A stretch of DNA of 13,540 nucleotides from Clostridia bacterium (GCA_017556845.1 JAFYMA010000012.1:1-13540), one strand, 5' to 3'; numbered from the stretch's first letter, positions 4,867 through 13,252 are shown. The notes: generated from the sequence alone by a model not told the origin. Numbers and translations are program-made.

Positions 4867-6432
4867 ATGGACAACAAAACAAAAGCATGGGAGCAATATC
4901 AGGCGGGCGTTGAATACAAAAGGCGTATCGGTCTTTATACCGCCGTGCGTGAAAACGAAAGGTTTTACAGAGGCGAGCAGTGGAACGGCGTTAATGCAAA
5001 CGGCTTGCCGACGCCCGTATTCAACATCATAAAGCGAATCGTTTCGTATATGATAAGCACGGCTATGTCACAGTCGGTGAGCATAAATTACAGCGACGAT
5101 TCACTTGCGTCCGTGGATGACCCCGAGCTTAAGGAAAAAATATCAAAGGGCATTGAGCTGCTGAACAAAAACGCATCGTACAGAGCCGACAAGGACAAGC
5201 TTGAGGTGCTTTTGCGTCAGGGCATGCTCGATGCGGCAATATCGGGCGACGGTGTGTTTTATTCATACTGGGACCCCGACGTAAAGACAGGTCAGATGTA
5301 TACGGGCGATATAAAAACGGTTCTGTGCGACAATACCGAGCTTTTTGTATCGAACGTAAACAGCCGTGATCTTCAAAAGCAGGCGTACGTTATGCTTTCC
5401 GGCAGAGATACCGTTGAAAATCTCCGTATCGAAGCGGAGGAAAACGGTGCTTCAAAGGCGGAATGTGCAAGGATAGTTGCAGATGTACCCGACGGGGCAA
5501 ACGCGGGCGAAATGTTCGATATTGAAAGCGAAAACGAGCAGTACGCAACGTATCTTATAAAATTCAGCCGTGACGAAAACGGCTTTGTAATATGGGAAAA
5601 GGCAACTCAGAGCGTTGTTATAAAAACGGGCAAAACGAATATGACACGGTATCCTATAGCGTATTTTTCGTGGGAGAACGTAAAGGGCTCGTTTATCGGC
5701 AATTCTCCGATAAGCGCACTTATACCGAACCAGAAATACATCAACAAGGCGTACGCTATGGTTATGAAGCATATGACCGACACTGCCTTTTCAAAGGTAG
5801 TGTACGATAAAACGCTCATTCCCGAATGGACGAACGAGGCAGGTCAGGCTATCGCCGTAAAGGGCGGTGACGTTCACCAGGCGGCTGCCATCATCGGCGT
5901 TGGCGCTATGCAAAGCGGATTTCTTGACGTTATCAATCTTACGATGATGCACACGAAGGAGCTTATGGGCGCGACGGATGCGGCGCTCGGTGAGGTCGAT
6001 CCGGACAACACCTCTGCTATACTTGCCTTGCAGGAGTCATCAAACATACCGCTTGAGAGCATAAGACAAAATCTTTATGCGTGCGTTGAGGATATTGCGC
6101 TTAACTGGGCTCAGATGATGCTTGAGTATTACCCGAAGGAAAGACTCGTTCCGTACGAGGAAAACGGCAAAAGCTACTCACAGTCTATGCCCGATGCGCA
6201 GATATTCAAAAGCTCGCTTATAAGAGCGAGGGTAGACGTCGGCGCGGGAACGAAGTATTCTCAGATACTGTCGGTAAATACGCTTGACAAGCTCTTATCG
6301 GGCGGATATATCGCCATTGAGGACTACCTTGAGCGCCTTCCCGACGGCATCATAAACGATAAGCAGGGGCTTATTGACAAGATAATTCAGGACAAAAGAA
6401 TGATGAAGGAGCAGACCGTCAATGCAGGATAA
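4867..6432 (+). CDS. Phage portal protein
   Basis: A 521-residue portal, which would form the dodecameric ring at the capsid vertex through which DNA is packaged and ejected. Recognisable pieces are the N-terminal RFYRGEQWNG (32-41), PVFNIIKRIVSYM (50-62), the central WENVKGSFIGNSP and PNQKYINKAYAM region, and the GATDAALGEVDPDNTSAI to QESSNIPLESIRQNL segment, which corresponds to the portal wing/stem helix region. The C-terminal part (LDKLLSGGYIAIEDYLERLPDG) is typical of Firmicute phage portals. The position right after terL supports the call. Its end overlaps the next gene by 11 bp. The frame is unbroken over the whole length. Confidence 0.93.
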   Translation: MDNKTKAWEQYQAGVEYKRRIGLYTAVRENERFYRGEQWNGVNANGLPTPVFNIIKRIVSYMISTAMSQSVSINYSDDSLASVDDPELKEKISKGIELLNKNASYRADKDKLEVLLRQGMLDAAISGDGVFYSYWDPDVKTGQMYTGDIKTVLCDNTELFVSNVNSRDLQKQAYVMLSGRDTVENLRIEAEENGASKAECARIVADVPDGANAGEMFDIESENEQYATYLIKFSRDENGFVIWEKATQSVVIKTGKTNMTRYPIAYFSWENVKGSFIGNSPISALIPNQKYINKAYAMVMKHMTDTAFSKVVYDKTLIPEWTNEAGQAIAVKGGDVHQAAAIIGVGAMQSGFLDVINLTMMHTKELMGATDAALGEVDPDNTSAILALQESSNIPLESIRQNLYACVEDIALNWAQMMLEYYPKERLVPYEENGKSYSQSMPDAQIFKSSLIRARVDVGAGTKYSQILSVNTLDKLLSGGYIAIEDYLERLPDGIINDKQGLIDKIIQDKRMMKEQTVNAG

Positions 6433-6766
6433 TATACAAAACGAAAGATTTTCAAATGAAACCGAGGAATTTTACGAAAAATATCCGACGGTTGACCTTG
6501 ACGACGTTCCCAAAAGCGTGTGGGAGAGCGTAAAGGGCGGAAAAAGCCTTTCAGATGCGTACGGCGAGCACAGATGCCGCATGGAAAGGATACAAAAGCA
6601 GAACGAGGAAAACAGACAGCGTTCGACGGGCTCTGTCACATCTCATAGCGGCAAGCGCTTTGCGTATACGGAAAGCGACGTCAGAAATATGACGCGTCAG
6701 CAGATACGCGAAAACTACGATGCCATAATCAAAAGCATGCAAAGAGGCAACTTTGCACGCCGCTGA
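6422..6766 (+). CDS. Scaffold-like protein between portal and capsid
   Basis: A 114-residue, highly charged, mostly helical protein. Residues 14-50 (TEEFYEKYPTVDLDDVPKSVWESVKGGKSLSDAYGEH) and the C-terminal TESDVRNMTRQQIRENYDAIIKSMQRG match a layout common to small proteins found between portal and capsid genes in Firmicute phages. The length, charge, helical content and position suit a scaffolding protein that helps the capsid protein form procapsids, with the helical C-terminus as the likely coat-binding part as in P22. The assignment rests on position and general character, not on a catalytic motif. Its start overlaps the portal gene. Confidence 0.55.
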   Translation: MQDNIQNERFSNETEEFYEKYPTVDLDDVPKSVWESVKGGKSLSDAYGEHRCRMERIQKQNEENRQRSTGSVTSHSGKRFAYTESDVRNMTRQQIRENYDAIIKSMQRGNFARR

Positions 6767-6797
6767 TATAAAGATCCGAGGCACAGCCTCTTTATAT
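6766..6797 (+). promoter_or_regulatory. Hairpin before the capsid gene
   Basis: ATATAAA (6766-6772) pairs with TTTATAT (6791-6797), and GAGGC (6778-6782) pairs with GCCTC (6786-6790) around ACA; ATTTT follows at 6804-6808. It sits in the only gap over 50 bp within the cassette. It may be a leaky terminator, an RNA-processing site or a stabiliser that sets capsid protein level apart from upstream genes. No capsid promoter was found. Confidence 0.5.
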
Positions 6798-6830
6798 AGA
6801 TCATTTTAAAATAAGAAAGGAAAAATAATT

Positions 6831-7664
6831 ATGTCATTAAGAAGCTTTATACCCGATCTCTGGAGCGAAACACTTTACAAGGCTCTGGACAAGGAATACA
6901 TTGCAGTAAAGAACTGCAGCAGAGAATTTGAGGGCGACGTTAAGACGAAGGGCGACTGCGTGAAGATCGTCGGACTCAATCCCATATCCGTATTCGATTA
7001 TACGGCAAACACCGATATGCAGGCGCCCGAGGAGCTTTCCGACTCTCTGCGTACGTTGAACATCACGCAGGCAAAGGCGTTCAACTTCATCGTTGACGAT
7101 ATAGACAACGCACAGTCGATTCCCGGACTTATGCAGGAGGCTATGCGCCTTGCCGCAAGCGCTCTTTCAGACGTTGCCGACAAACACGTTTACAGCCTTC
7201 ATTCCGAGGTCGCATCGGAAAACACGCTGACTGCCGAGTCCTTGTCAAAGGAGGGCGTTGTGGACTTTCTTCTTTCTGCACGTCAGAAGCTGCTTGAAAG
7301 AAACGTGCCCGGCAACGAGGATATAATCCTTGAGGTGTCGCCCGCCGTAGCATCCCTTATAACGAAGGCGCAGATACTCAGCGGCACGAACAACGAGCAG
7401 GCACTCGACAAGGGCTGTATAGGCAGATTTCTCGGCTTTAAGATATACGTTTCCAACAACGTATTTGCAGTCGGCGAGGTATACAAGTGCTTTGCAAGAA
7501 CGAAAAGAGCAGTAGCGTTTGCCGAGCAGATAAACGAGGTCGAGGCATACCGCCCCGAAAGCCGCTTTGCAGATGCCGTAAAGGGCTTGCATCTGTACGG
7601 CGCGAAGATCGTATACCCCAACGAGCTTTTGCTCCTCAACATAACGCCCGCCGCGGAGGGCTGA
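6831..7664 (+). CDS. Major capsid protein
   Basis: A 277-residue protein in the capsid position. The N-terminal SFIPDLWSETLYKALDKEYI, the KTKGDCVKIVGL strand region (38-49), the FNFIVDDIDNAQ stretch (84-95) and the C-terminal SRFADAVKGLHLYGAKIV are typical of HK97-fold coat proteins of short-tailed and related phages, especially the P22-coat-like group. Several hundred copies would form the head. No prohead protease gene is present, which agrees with P22-type capsids that mature without cleavage. The ribosome site is AGAAAGGA 10 bases upstream of the ATG. At 277 residues it is shorter than P22 coat (about 430), so it lacks large inserted domains. Confidence 0.88.
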   Translation: MSLRSFIPDLWSETLYKALDKEYIAVKNCSREFEGDVKTKGDCVKIVGLNPISVFDYTANTDMQAPEELSDSLRTLNITQAKAFNFIVDDIDNAQSIPGLMQEAMRLAASALSDVADKHVYSLHSEVASENTLTAESLSKEGVVDFLLSARQKLLERNVPGNEDIILEVSPAVASLITKAQILSGTNNEQALDKGCIGRFLGFKIYVSNNVFAVGEVYKCFARTKRAVAFAEQINEVEAYRPESRFADAVKGLHLYGAKIVYPNELLLLNITPAAEG

Positions 7665-7667
7665 TAA

Positions 7668-8051
7668 ATGACGTACGGGCAGGTATTTGAGCTTGCCGCA
7701 GCATACATAGGCGAGGATACGAAGGCGTTTGACTTTTCCGAATTTGCCAGACGCCTTAAGCCGCTTGTCAAAAGCGTCGTGTCCGAGCTTATACCGCTTG
7801 ATAAAATATTAACGGAAAACGGCGGTAAGACATATAATAACGATTGGGATACCTTTAATGAAGATGACGGTTTTCCCCTGTGCTGTCAGTGTGCAAGCCT
7901 GTGCGCCATCAGACTCGGAATACTGCTTATAGCCGATGAAAATCCGTCTTTGGCGGGATTTCTGAATACGGAATACGTAAGAGTCAGACAAGAATCTCTC
8001 AAAAGCGTTCAGGCAACGCTTGAAGACATAACCGACGTTTATTCCGATTAA
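7668..8051 (+). CDS. Head-tail adaptor (probable)
   Basis: A 127-residue, largely helical protein (TYGQVFELAAAYIGEDTK, FARRLKPLVKSVVSELI, later LASL-type helices with CQCASLCAIRLGILLIADE and a C-terminal VRVRQESLKSVQATLEDITDVY). The size, the helical bundle pattern and the position directly after the capsid gene match gp6- and P22 gp4-like adaptors, which close the portal after packaging and connect it to the tail. The gene starts three bases after the capsid stop, with GGAGGG as ribosome site. The family assignment is mainly positional. Confidence 0.6.
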   Translation: MTYGQVFELAAAYIGEDTKAFDFSEFARRLKPLVKSVVSELIPLDKILTENGGKTYNNDWDTFNEDDGFPLCCQCASLCAIRLGILLIADENPSLAGFLNTEYVRVRQESLKSVQATLEDITDVYSD

Positions 8052-8060
8052 GGAGGTAAC

Positions 8061-9779
8061 GTGGCACTTTTTAAAAAATCGCCCTCAGATCTTATGACGG
8101 TCAGTGCCTTCGACGGCGTTGACTGTACGAAAAGAGTAAATAGGGCAATATCGTCAGCACAGTATATGCGTAATTTCCGCATAACGCCCGAGGGCTCGCT
8201 TTCAAAGCGGTACGGATACCGTGCCGTTATAAAAAGCTCCGATATTACGAGCGTCTACGTATTTGAAAGCGTAATACTTTACCAGCGTGAAAGCACTGTA
8301 TACGCCTGCGATGAAAACGGAAACATAATTCGTGAATACGAAATGCAGTCCGATACGCCGTTTTCATATTTCACCTTTGCAAACAGAGCGTATATCGTAT
8401 CTGAAGATATGGTTGCTTATTATTACGACGGTTGGTTTTACGATGCTGCACCGTACGTTCCGACAGTTGCCATCGCCGCACCCAACAGCGGCGGCGGCAC
8501 TGTTCACGAATCGCTCAATCTTTTGTGCAATAAGGCGAAGATGACGTTTTCTCCCAACGGAAAGGGCGGAGATTTCGTTTTGCCGAGCATTGCCAAAAGC
8601 GTTATAAGCGTTACGGAGAACGGCGAGCCTTTAATAGATCAGGACTACCAATACGATGAAAAAACGCATACGCTGAAAATGTCGTATATACCCGACGGCA
8701 CCGTTTCGGAAAGCCTTTGCGTGACGTTTGAAACGTATGATGAAAAAAAGCCGTCAGACCTTTTGTACGGCAAGGACTTCTGCGTATACGGCACGAGCGT
8801 TGACAGCCGTGTGTTCTTCTACGGCGGGGACAACGTGATATATTATTCGGATATAACTGCCGATGGGGCAGACCCGCTTTATATCCCTGCGGAAAACTAT
8901 ATAACCGTAGGTGACGGCGGTAAGGTGACGAGCCTTATAAGGCATTATTCGACTCTTTGCGTTTTCACCGATAAGGATGCCTGGTACATTACCGTATCAA
9001 GCGTCGATTACGACGGATATGTTAGACCCTCGTTTCCGATATTTCCCCTCAACTCCAAGATCGGCTGTGTAAGAGGGGGCGGTGCGTTGGTCGATAACTG
9101 CCCTGTGAGCGTTAACGGCACGGGTGTTTATAAGTGGGTATCGACAACGGTGCGTGACGAAAGAAACGCAAAATGCATATCCGATAAAATATCCGCACTT
9201 CTGTCGGAGGAATTTTTACGTCGGTGCAGAGCGTGCGACCTTGAATGCTATAAGGAATTATGGATATACGCAAACGGCGTATCTGCCGTATATTCGTACG
9301 CATCTGACGCCTGGTATTTCTTTGACGGAATAGACGCTCTTACCGTTTTGCAGTATAAGGGCGAGGCGTTGCTTTTGAAAAATGACGGAATATACGTCTT
9401 TGACCGTGACGTATACACGGATGACGGCAAAGCGTATACGGCAATATGGCAAAGCGGATTTGCCGATTTCGGACGTCTTGGACGAAAGCATTTGTACAGG
9501 CTGTACGTTTCAATGCTTCCCGAAACGAACAGCCGTATTACAGTCACTCTTCTGCCGAACAACGCCGAAAGAGTGACGCTCGGAGAAAACGGCGAGTTTT
9601 CAAACCCCGTTTTCGACTTTGCCTGCATTGATTTTTCAAATTTCACGTTTGAGTGCGAGGGCAGACCGAATCTTCAAAGACACCGCGTAAGACTGAGAAG
9701 ATTTGACAGCTTAAGGCTCGTTATCGAATGCTCCGAGCCGAATGCCAGAGCAACGGTCGAAAGGGTGGTGCTTCAATGA
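8061..9779 (+). CDS. Beta-rich tail nozzle / DNA stabilisation-type protein
   Basis: A 572-residue, mostly beta-strand protein. The N-terminus (MRNFRITPEGSLSKRYGYRA, 36-55) fits a pattern common at the start of podovirus tail-hub proteins, where a short N-F-R/L-x-T-x-x-G-S-L-x-K-R-x-G-Y motif precedes a beta-propeller. Repeated strand units with YYDGWFYD, YVYESV- and WYITVSS-like patterns follow. The C-terminus (ENGEFSNPVFDFACIDFSNF onward) is a jelly-roll-like beta region. By position after the adaptor it would be the short-tail nozzle that retains DNA after packaging (P22 gp10 role) and may bear the fibre. The start is GTG at 8061, with a strong AAGGAGG site. Confidence 0.65.
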   Translation: MALFKKSPSDLMTVSAFDGVDCTKRVNRAISSAQYMRNFRITPEGSLSKRYGYRAVIKSSDITSVYVFESVILYQRESTVYACDENGNIIREYEMQSDTPFSYFTFANRAYIVSEDMVAYYYDGWFYDAAPYVPTVAIAAPNSGGGTVHESLNLLCNKAKMTFSPNGKGGDFVLPSIAKSVISVTENGEPLIDQDYQYDEKTHTLKMSYIPDGTVSESLCVTFETYDEKKPSDLLYGKDFCVYGTSVDSRVFFYGGDNVIYYSDITADGADPLYIPAENYITVGDGGKVTSLIRHYSTLCVFTDKDAWYITVSSVDYDGYVRPSFPIFPLNSKIGCVRGGGALVDNCPVSVNGTGVYKWVSTTVRDERNAKCISDKISALLSEEFLRRCRACDLECYKELWIYANGVSAVYSYASDAWYFFDGIDALTVLQYKGEALLLKNDGIYVFDRDVYTDDGKAYTAIWQSGFADFGRLGRKHLYRLYVSMLPETNSRITVTLLPNNAERVTLGENGEFSNPVFDFACIDFSNFTFECEGRPNLQRHRVRLRRFDSLRLVIECSEPNARATVERVVLQ

Positions 9780-10087
9780 ACGGCGAGCAGGAGCTTGAGC
9801 GTATCGCCCTTTGCTCAGAGCGTCACGAAATGCAGATACGCTCCTTACAGCATCAGATAAACGATATAAAGAGCATAACGAAGGAAATAAGGGATATGGG
9901 CGAAACGCTCATAGTCCTCACAGGTGAGCTTAAGCACACGAATGAAAGCCTTAAAAACCATAATACGAGGATAACCGATCTTGAAAACGTGCCGAAAACG
10001 AGAGTGAACACCGTCGTAAGCTCCGTGCTTACGTCAGTCACGTCGGCACTGATCGGATACGCATTGGCTCACCTTTTCGGAATTTAG
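9776..10087 (+). CDS. XhlA-like lysis-associated membrane protein
   Basis: A 103-residue protein with a long coiled-coil N-terminus (about residues 5-70: ERHEMQIRSLQHQINDIKSITKEIRDMGETLIVL and on) and one C-terminal membrane helix (VVSSVLTSVTSALIGYALAHLFGI, 80-103). This is the layout of the XhlA/hemolysin family, which works with a holin and endolysin in PBSX-type lysis. The start at 9776 overlaps the previous stop (ATGA) and has AAAGGGTGG upstream, so the longer open frame starting 48 bases earlier is rejected. It is followed directly by the holin. Confidence 0.8.
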   Translation: MNGEQELERIALCSERHEMQIRSLQHQINDIKSITKEIRDMGETLIVLTGELKHTNESLKNHNTRITDLENVPKTRVNTVVSSVLTSVTSALIGYALAHLFGI

Positions 10088-10102
10088 GAGGTGATAAGCA
10101 CT

Positions 10103-10423
10103 TTGGGTACAGAAGGCTTTTTTACATGGGAAGCCATAGCGACGTTTGCAGGAGCGTGCAGCGCCACGGCGATCATAACGCAGGGGCTAAAGCTCCTTAC
10201 GGATAAATTGCCGATGCACGTTCCGCCCCGTCTTATATCATATATAATTGCAGTATTACTGCTTTGTGCAGCAACGTTTTTTACGGGCTCATCGAGCGTT
10301 GAATCATACATATTATGCTTCGTTAACGGCTGTGCGGTCGCGCTTGCCTCAAACGGCACGTACGAGCTTGCAAGCGATATAACGAGGCAGCTTAAGGGGG
10401 ATAAGAATGAAGATAACACTTGA
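10103..10423 (+). CDS. Phage holin
   Basis: A 106-residue membrane protein with about three hydrophobic segments: around 8-28 (WEAIATFAGACSATAIITQG), 46-62 (ISYIIAVLLLCAATFF) and 70-88 (ILCFVNGCAVALASNGTY), with a charged C-terminus. Location between the XhlA-like protein and the endolysin indicates a holin, which makes the membrane lesions that release the endolysin. The start is taken as TTG at 10103, because AGGAGGTGAT at 10086-10095 is a near-perfect anti-16S match 7 bases before it. The longer GTG at 10091 lies inside that site. It overlaps the endolysin gene by 17 bp. Confidence 0.8.
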   Translation: MGTEGFFTWEAIATFAGACSATAIITQGLKLLTDKLPMHVPPRLISYIIAVLLLCAATFFTGSSSVESYILCFVNGCAVALASNGTYELASDITRQLKGDKNEDNT

Positions 10424-11438
10424 TCCCGGTCACGGCAGACTGTCTAACCGGGGCGTTGATCCTACCTACTACGAGGGAACGAGAATGTTCCTTTTAGCAG
10501 GCTTTTTGAAAGAGGAGCTTGAAAAATACGAGGACGTTACGGTAAACGTGACACGAAAGACGCTTGACGATGATCCCAGCCTTGAAAAAAGAGGCAGAAT
10601 GGCAAGAGATCTCGGCTCGGAGCTGTTCATATCGCTCCATTCAAACGCCGCAGGCAGTGAAAAGGCGTGCGGTGTGTCGCTTTACCGTTCGGTAAAGCTT
10701 GAGGGCTCGGAAAAGCTTGCACATCTTCTTGCTGACGGGGCAGTTTCCGTCATAAACGAAAAAACGGGCGTAACGTACAAGCGCGGCGTCAAGACGAGAA
10801 CGTACGATGAAAACGGCAAAACGTACGATTATTACGGAGTCATACGCAATTCCGTCGGCGGAAGCGTTAAGTATTCTTACATAATCGAGCACGGCTTTCA
10901 CACGAACGAAAGGGAATGTGCGTTTTTGCAAAGCGATGAAAACCTGAAAAGCCTTGCAAAAAAGCACGCTGAAACGATAGCGGAATATTTTTCGCTGAAG
11001 AAAAGAAAAGAGGAAGGCGAGTATACCGAATATACCGTCAGAACGGGCGATACGCTCAGTGAGATCGCAAAAAGATACGGCACCGATTACAGAAGCCTTG
11101 CAAAATACAACGGTATACAGGACCCTGACAGAATATATACAGGACAGATCGTAAAAATACCGTCAGAGCAGTCTGACGGTAAGATGATACGAAAGGGCGA
11201 TACCGTAAGGCTTAAGGACAGCGCAAAAACGTATTACCCCGGCGGCAAGAGCTTTAAAAGCTGGGTAAGAGAATACGATTTTATAGTCGGTAAAACCGTT
11301 GATTCAAAGGGCAGAGAGGTATTCAAGGGCGGTGAAAAATGCGTTCTTTTAGGCGAAAAGATAAACCGCAAAACGAAGAAGACCGCCCCGTCCATAAATA
11401 CCTGGTGCAGTATTGAAAATCTCGATAAGATAAACTGA
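10407..11438 (+). CDS. Endolysin: N-acetylmuramoyl-L-alanine amidase with LysM
   Basis: A 343-residue peptidoglycan hydrolase. Residues 1-195 are an Amidase_3 domain with zinc/catalytic residues H9 (DPGHG), E23 (YYEG), H78 (SLHSN) and E161 (IIEHGFHTN), which cuts the bond between the glycan and the peptide stem. Residues 207-252 are a LysM domain (YTVRTGDTLSEIAKRYGT to GQIVKIP) that binds cell-wall N-acetylglucosamine. Residues 260-341 are a further beta-rich, SH3-like domain (KGDTVRLKDSAKTYYPGGKSF). The arrangement is typical of Firmicute phage endolysins; no signal peptide is seen, consistent with export through the holin. It starts inside the holin gene. Confidence 0.95.
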   Translation: MKITLDPGHGRLSNRGVDPTYYEGTRMFLLAGFLKEELEKYEDVTVNVTRKTLDDDPSLEKRGRMARDLGSELFISLHSNAAGSEKACGVSLYRSVKLEGSEKLAHLLADGAVSVINEKTGVTYKRGVKTRTYDENGKTYDYYGVIRNSVGGSVKYSYIIEHGFHTNERECAFLQSDENLKSLAKKHAETIAEYFSLKKRKEEGEYTEYTVRTGDTLSEIAKRYGTDYRSLAKYNGIQDPDRIYTGQIVKIPSEQSDGKMIRKGDTVRLKDSAKTYYPGGKSFKSWVREYDFIVGKTVDSKGREVFKGGEKCVLLGEKINRKTKKTAPSINTWCSIENLDKIN

Positions 11439-11451
11439 AAGGATATATAAT

Positions 11452-12234
11452 TTGGCAATAGATAAGTTAAATAAGGACTTGAATATTATTTCCTCACTGC
11501 CGACCTGCCCGTCATCGCCGAATTACAGCGCAGATACGCTGAAGGCGGAGTTTGACAAGGCGGGAAATATAATAAAAGAGTATATAAACAACTCGCTCAT
11601 ACCCCAGATACTCAGCGAGCTTGCCGATACCGTCATAGGCGAGGGAGGATATAAATATATCCCGTGCAGAACGCTTTTATGCTCGTATACGAAAAACGGA
11701 AGCTATACGTTCAACACCTCTGAGCATCCGTCCTTTACGGGAATATACGATATAGTTCTCATCGGCGCCGGCGGAAGCGGTTACAGCGGTGACGGCGTAT
11801 GCTACGGAGGCGGCGGAGGCGGAGTCACCGTTCTGAACGGCGTGAGAATGGACGGAGTGTATTCATTAAACGTCGGCAAGGCGGGTAAGGCCAGCGTAAA
11901 TCCCTCGTCCGAAAACGACGGCGGCACGACGATGATAATGGCTGAAAACGCTTTGTATGACGTTACTGCCGTTGCATTCGGCGGTGAGGGCGGAGATATA
12001 TACACGCCCAACGCAAGAAGCGGAGGCGTCGGCGGGGCAAACGCAATAAGTCCCGACGGCGTTAAGCAGTACGGCTCAGGCGGCGACTGCTACGGCTACG
12101 GAAGCGGAGCTGCCGGAGCAGCACTCAACGATGACGTAAGAGTTGCAAACGGCAACGGAGGCGGCGGCTGGGGCATACATCCGGGCACGGACGGAGCCGT
12201 ATTCATATACGGCTATACACGATTGGAGGAATAA
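11452..12234 (+). CDS. Glycine-rich tail fibre / adhesin
   Basis: A 260-residue protein. Residues 1-60 are an N-terminal attachment module (PSSPNYSADTLKAEFDKAG, then IKEYINNSLIPQ) common at the start of Firmicute phage receptor-binding proteins. From about 100 on it is a glycine-rich domain with GAGGSG, GGGGGG, GGEGG and GNGGGG blocks, ending in TDGAVFIYGYTRLEE, as in phage adhesins that form polyglycine sandwiches (T-even gp38-like). It probably recognises the host surface. The start is TTG at 11452, with GAAAGGA nine bases upstream; the stop TAA abuts the next ATG. Such proteins evolve fast and set host range. Confidence 0.75.
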   Translation: MAIDKLNKDLNIISSLPTCPSSPNYSADTLKAEFDKAGNIIKEYINNSLIPQILSELADTVIGEGGYKYIPCRTLLCSYTKNGSYTFNTSEHPSFTGIYDIVLIGAGGSGYSGDGVCYGGGGGGVTVLNGVRMDGVYSLNVGKAGKASVNPSSENDGGTTMIMAENALYDVTAVAFGGEGGDIYTPNARSGGVGGANAISPDGVKQYGSGGDCYGYGSGAAGAALNDDVRVANGNGGGGWGIHPGTDGAVFIYGYTRLEE

Positions 12235-13170
12235 ATGTCGTCATATAATAAAAATTCAAAATCGTATAAAAGCTACGAGATGCTGACACAGCTTCTCAGC
12301 TCTGATAAAAAGGAAAATATCGACAGAGTATACGATGCGTTAAGACAGCTTACCGAAAGCGACTATGAATCAAAAGCCTCGCAAAGCGGGCAGGATTATG
12401 CAAAGGCAAGAGATACTCTTGCAAAAAACAGAGCAAAATCCGAAAAGTACCTCAATTATTTTATAAACGAGGGCGGATACGCCGACAGCGGAACGGAAGC
12501 TGATGCAAGGCTCAAGCAGGAGCTTAATTACAACAATAACGTAAGCGAGCTTGATATGCAGGAGCAGAACGCAATACGCGAGCTTGAAAGGGAAAAAGCA
12601 GAGCAGCTTTTGAAAATTGAAAGCGAAAGAGCTGAAAAGCACGCACAGGCAGACACCGAGCTTGCAGAGCAGGAGTATAAAAACGAGCTTTTGCAGATAG
12701 AAAAGGACAAACAGACACTCGATGAAAAAAAGTACGAAAGCACGGTGCATAATTCATCCTCGTCCTCTTCGTCGGGCTCTTCTGCCTCATCAGGCTCGGG
12801 AAGCGATGCGTATTACGCGGTAATGTATAACGATGCTATACGAAAGCTTGCCGAGTGCAAGACGGCAGATGACGTGCAGGTCATCTACGACGGGCTGACG
12901 GGAGCAAATACGGAGTCCTCAGAGGGACTTTACGGCTCGTTTTACACGAAGCTTCTGGCAGACGTCAGAACGGATCTGCTTGAAAAGCGTGAGTTTGAAA
13001 ACTACGAAAAAAAGGTGCAGGAGCTTTGTCAGATGTTTCTGCGTCCGGGGGCAAGGGCTCAGGAAATGTTCATAAGAATGTATCACGAGGCGTCTATGAC
13101 GTCAACGAGCCAATATACGCCCGCACAGGTAGAAGAGGCGTACCGCAGAGTCGCCAGAATATACTCGTAA
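12235..13170 (+). CDS. Coiled-coil protein, possible ejection/internal virion protein
   Basis: A 311-residue protein. Residues 50-165 are strongly coiled-coil and charged (ELEREKAEQLLKIESERAEK, AEQEYKNELLQIEK), with NYFINEGGYADSGTEADARL before it, a motif resembling the SGYAES-type segment of many gut-phage internal or ejection proteins. A Ser/Gly linker (173-191) joins a C-terminal helical domain (192-311). With no tape-measure gene present, a role in channel formation or DNA ejection is plausible, but a fibre-associated protein is also possible. It starts immediately after the adhesin stop with GGAGGA upstream and is the last cassette gene. Confidence 0.5.
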   Translation: MSSYNKNSKSYKSYEMLTQLLSSDKKENIDRVYDALRQLTESDYESKASQSGQDYAKARDTLAKNRAKSEKYLNYFINEGGYADSGTEADARLKQELNYNNNVSELDMQEQNAIRELEREKAEQLLKIESERAEKHAQADTELAEQEYKNELLQIEKDKQTLDEKKYESTVHNSSSSSSSGSSASSGSGSDAYYAVMYNDAIRKLAECKTADDVQVIYDGLTGANTESSEGLYGSFYTKLLADVRTDLLEKREFENYEKKVQELCQMFLRPGARAQEMFIRMYHEASMTSTSQYTPAQVEEAYRRVARIYS

Positions 13171-13184
13171 GACAGACGAAAAAA

Positions 13185-13226
13185 GGACGGCTCATTTGTG
13201 GAAATAATTCCTAAAATGAGCCGCCC
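13185..13226 (+). terminator. Hairpin terminator of the virion cassette
   Basis: CGGCTCATTT (13188-13197) pairs with AAATGAGCCG (13214-13223), with an inner GGAA/TTCC pairing. It starts 17 bases after the last stop codon. The tract after it (CCTATATGTTCTTTAT) is only moderately T-rich, so termination may need the second hairpin downstream. Confidence 0.75.
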
Positions 13227-13252
13227 TATATGTTCTTTATAATATTTTTATA

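Noticed and set aside
7245..7771. Leftward open frames of 115 and 162 residues opposite the capsid gene
   Set aside because: Capsid and adaptor genes on the plus strand are well supported; the reverse frames have low-complexity composition, no ribosome site and no recognisable family.
9728..9775. Longer start for the XhlA-like protein
   Set aside because: The extra 16 residues lie in the 3' end of the nozzle gene, while the ATG at 9776 has a ribosome site and overlaps the previous stop as ATGA.
10481..10500. A GAAC-N6-GTTC sequence (in GAACGAGAATGTTCC) as a third SOS box
   Set aside because: The half-sites are six rather than four bases apart and it is inside the endolysin gene with no promoter nearby.
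12370..12790. Cysteine- and phenylalanine-rich leftward open frames opposite the coiled-coil gene
   Set aside because: They are the antisense reading of Glu/Lys/Ser-rich codons, which gives artificial Phe/Leu/Ser-rich proteins.
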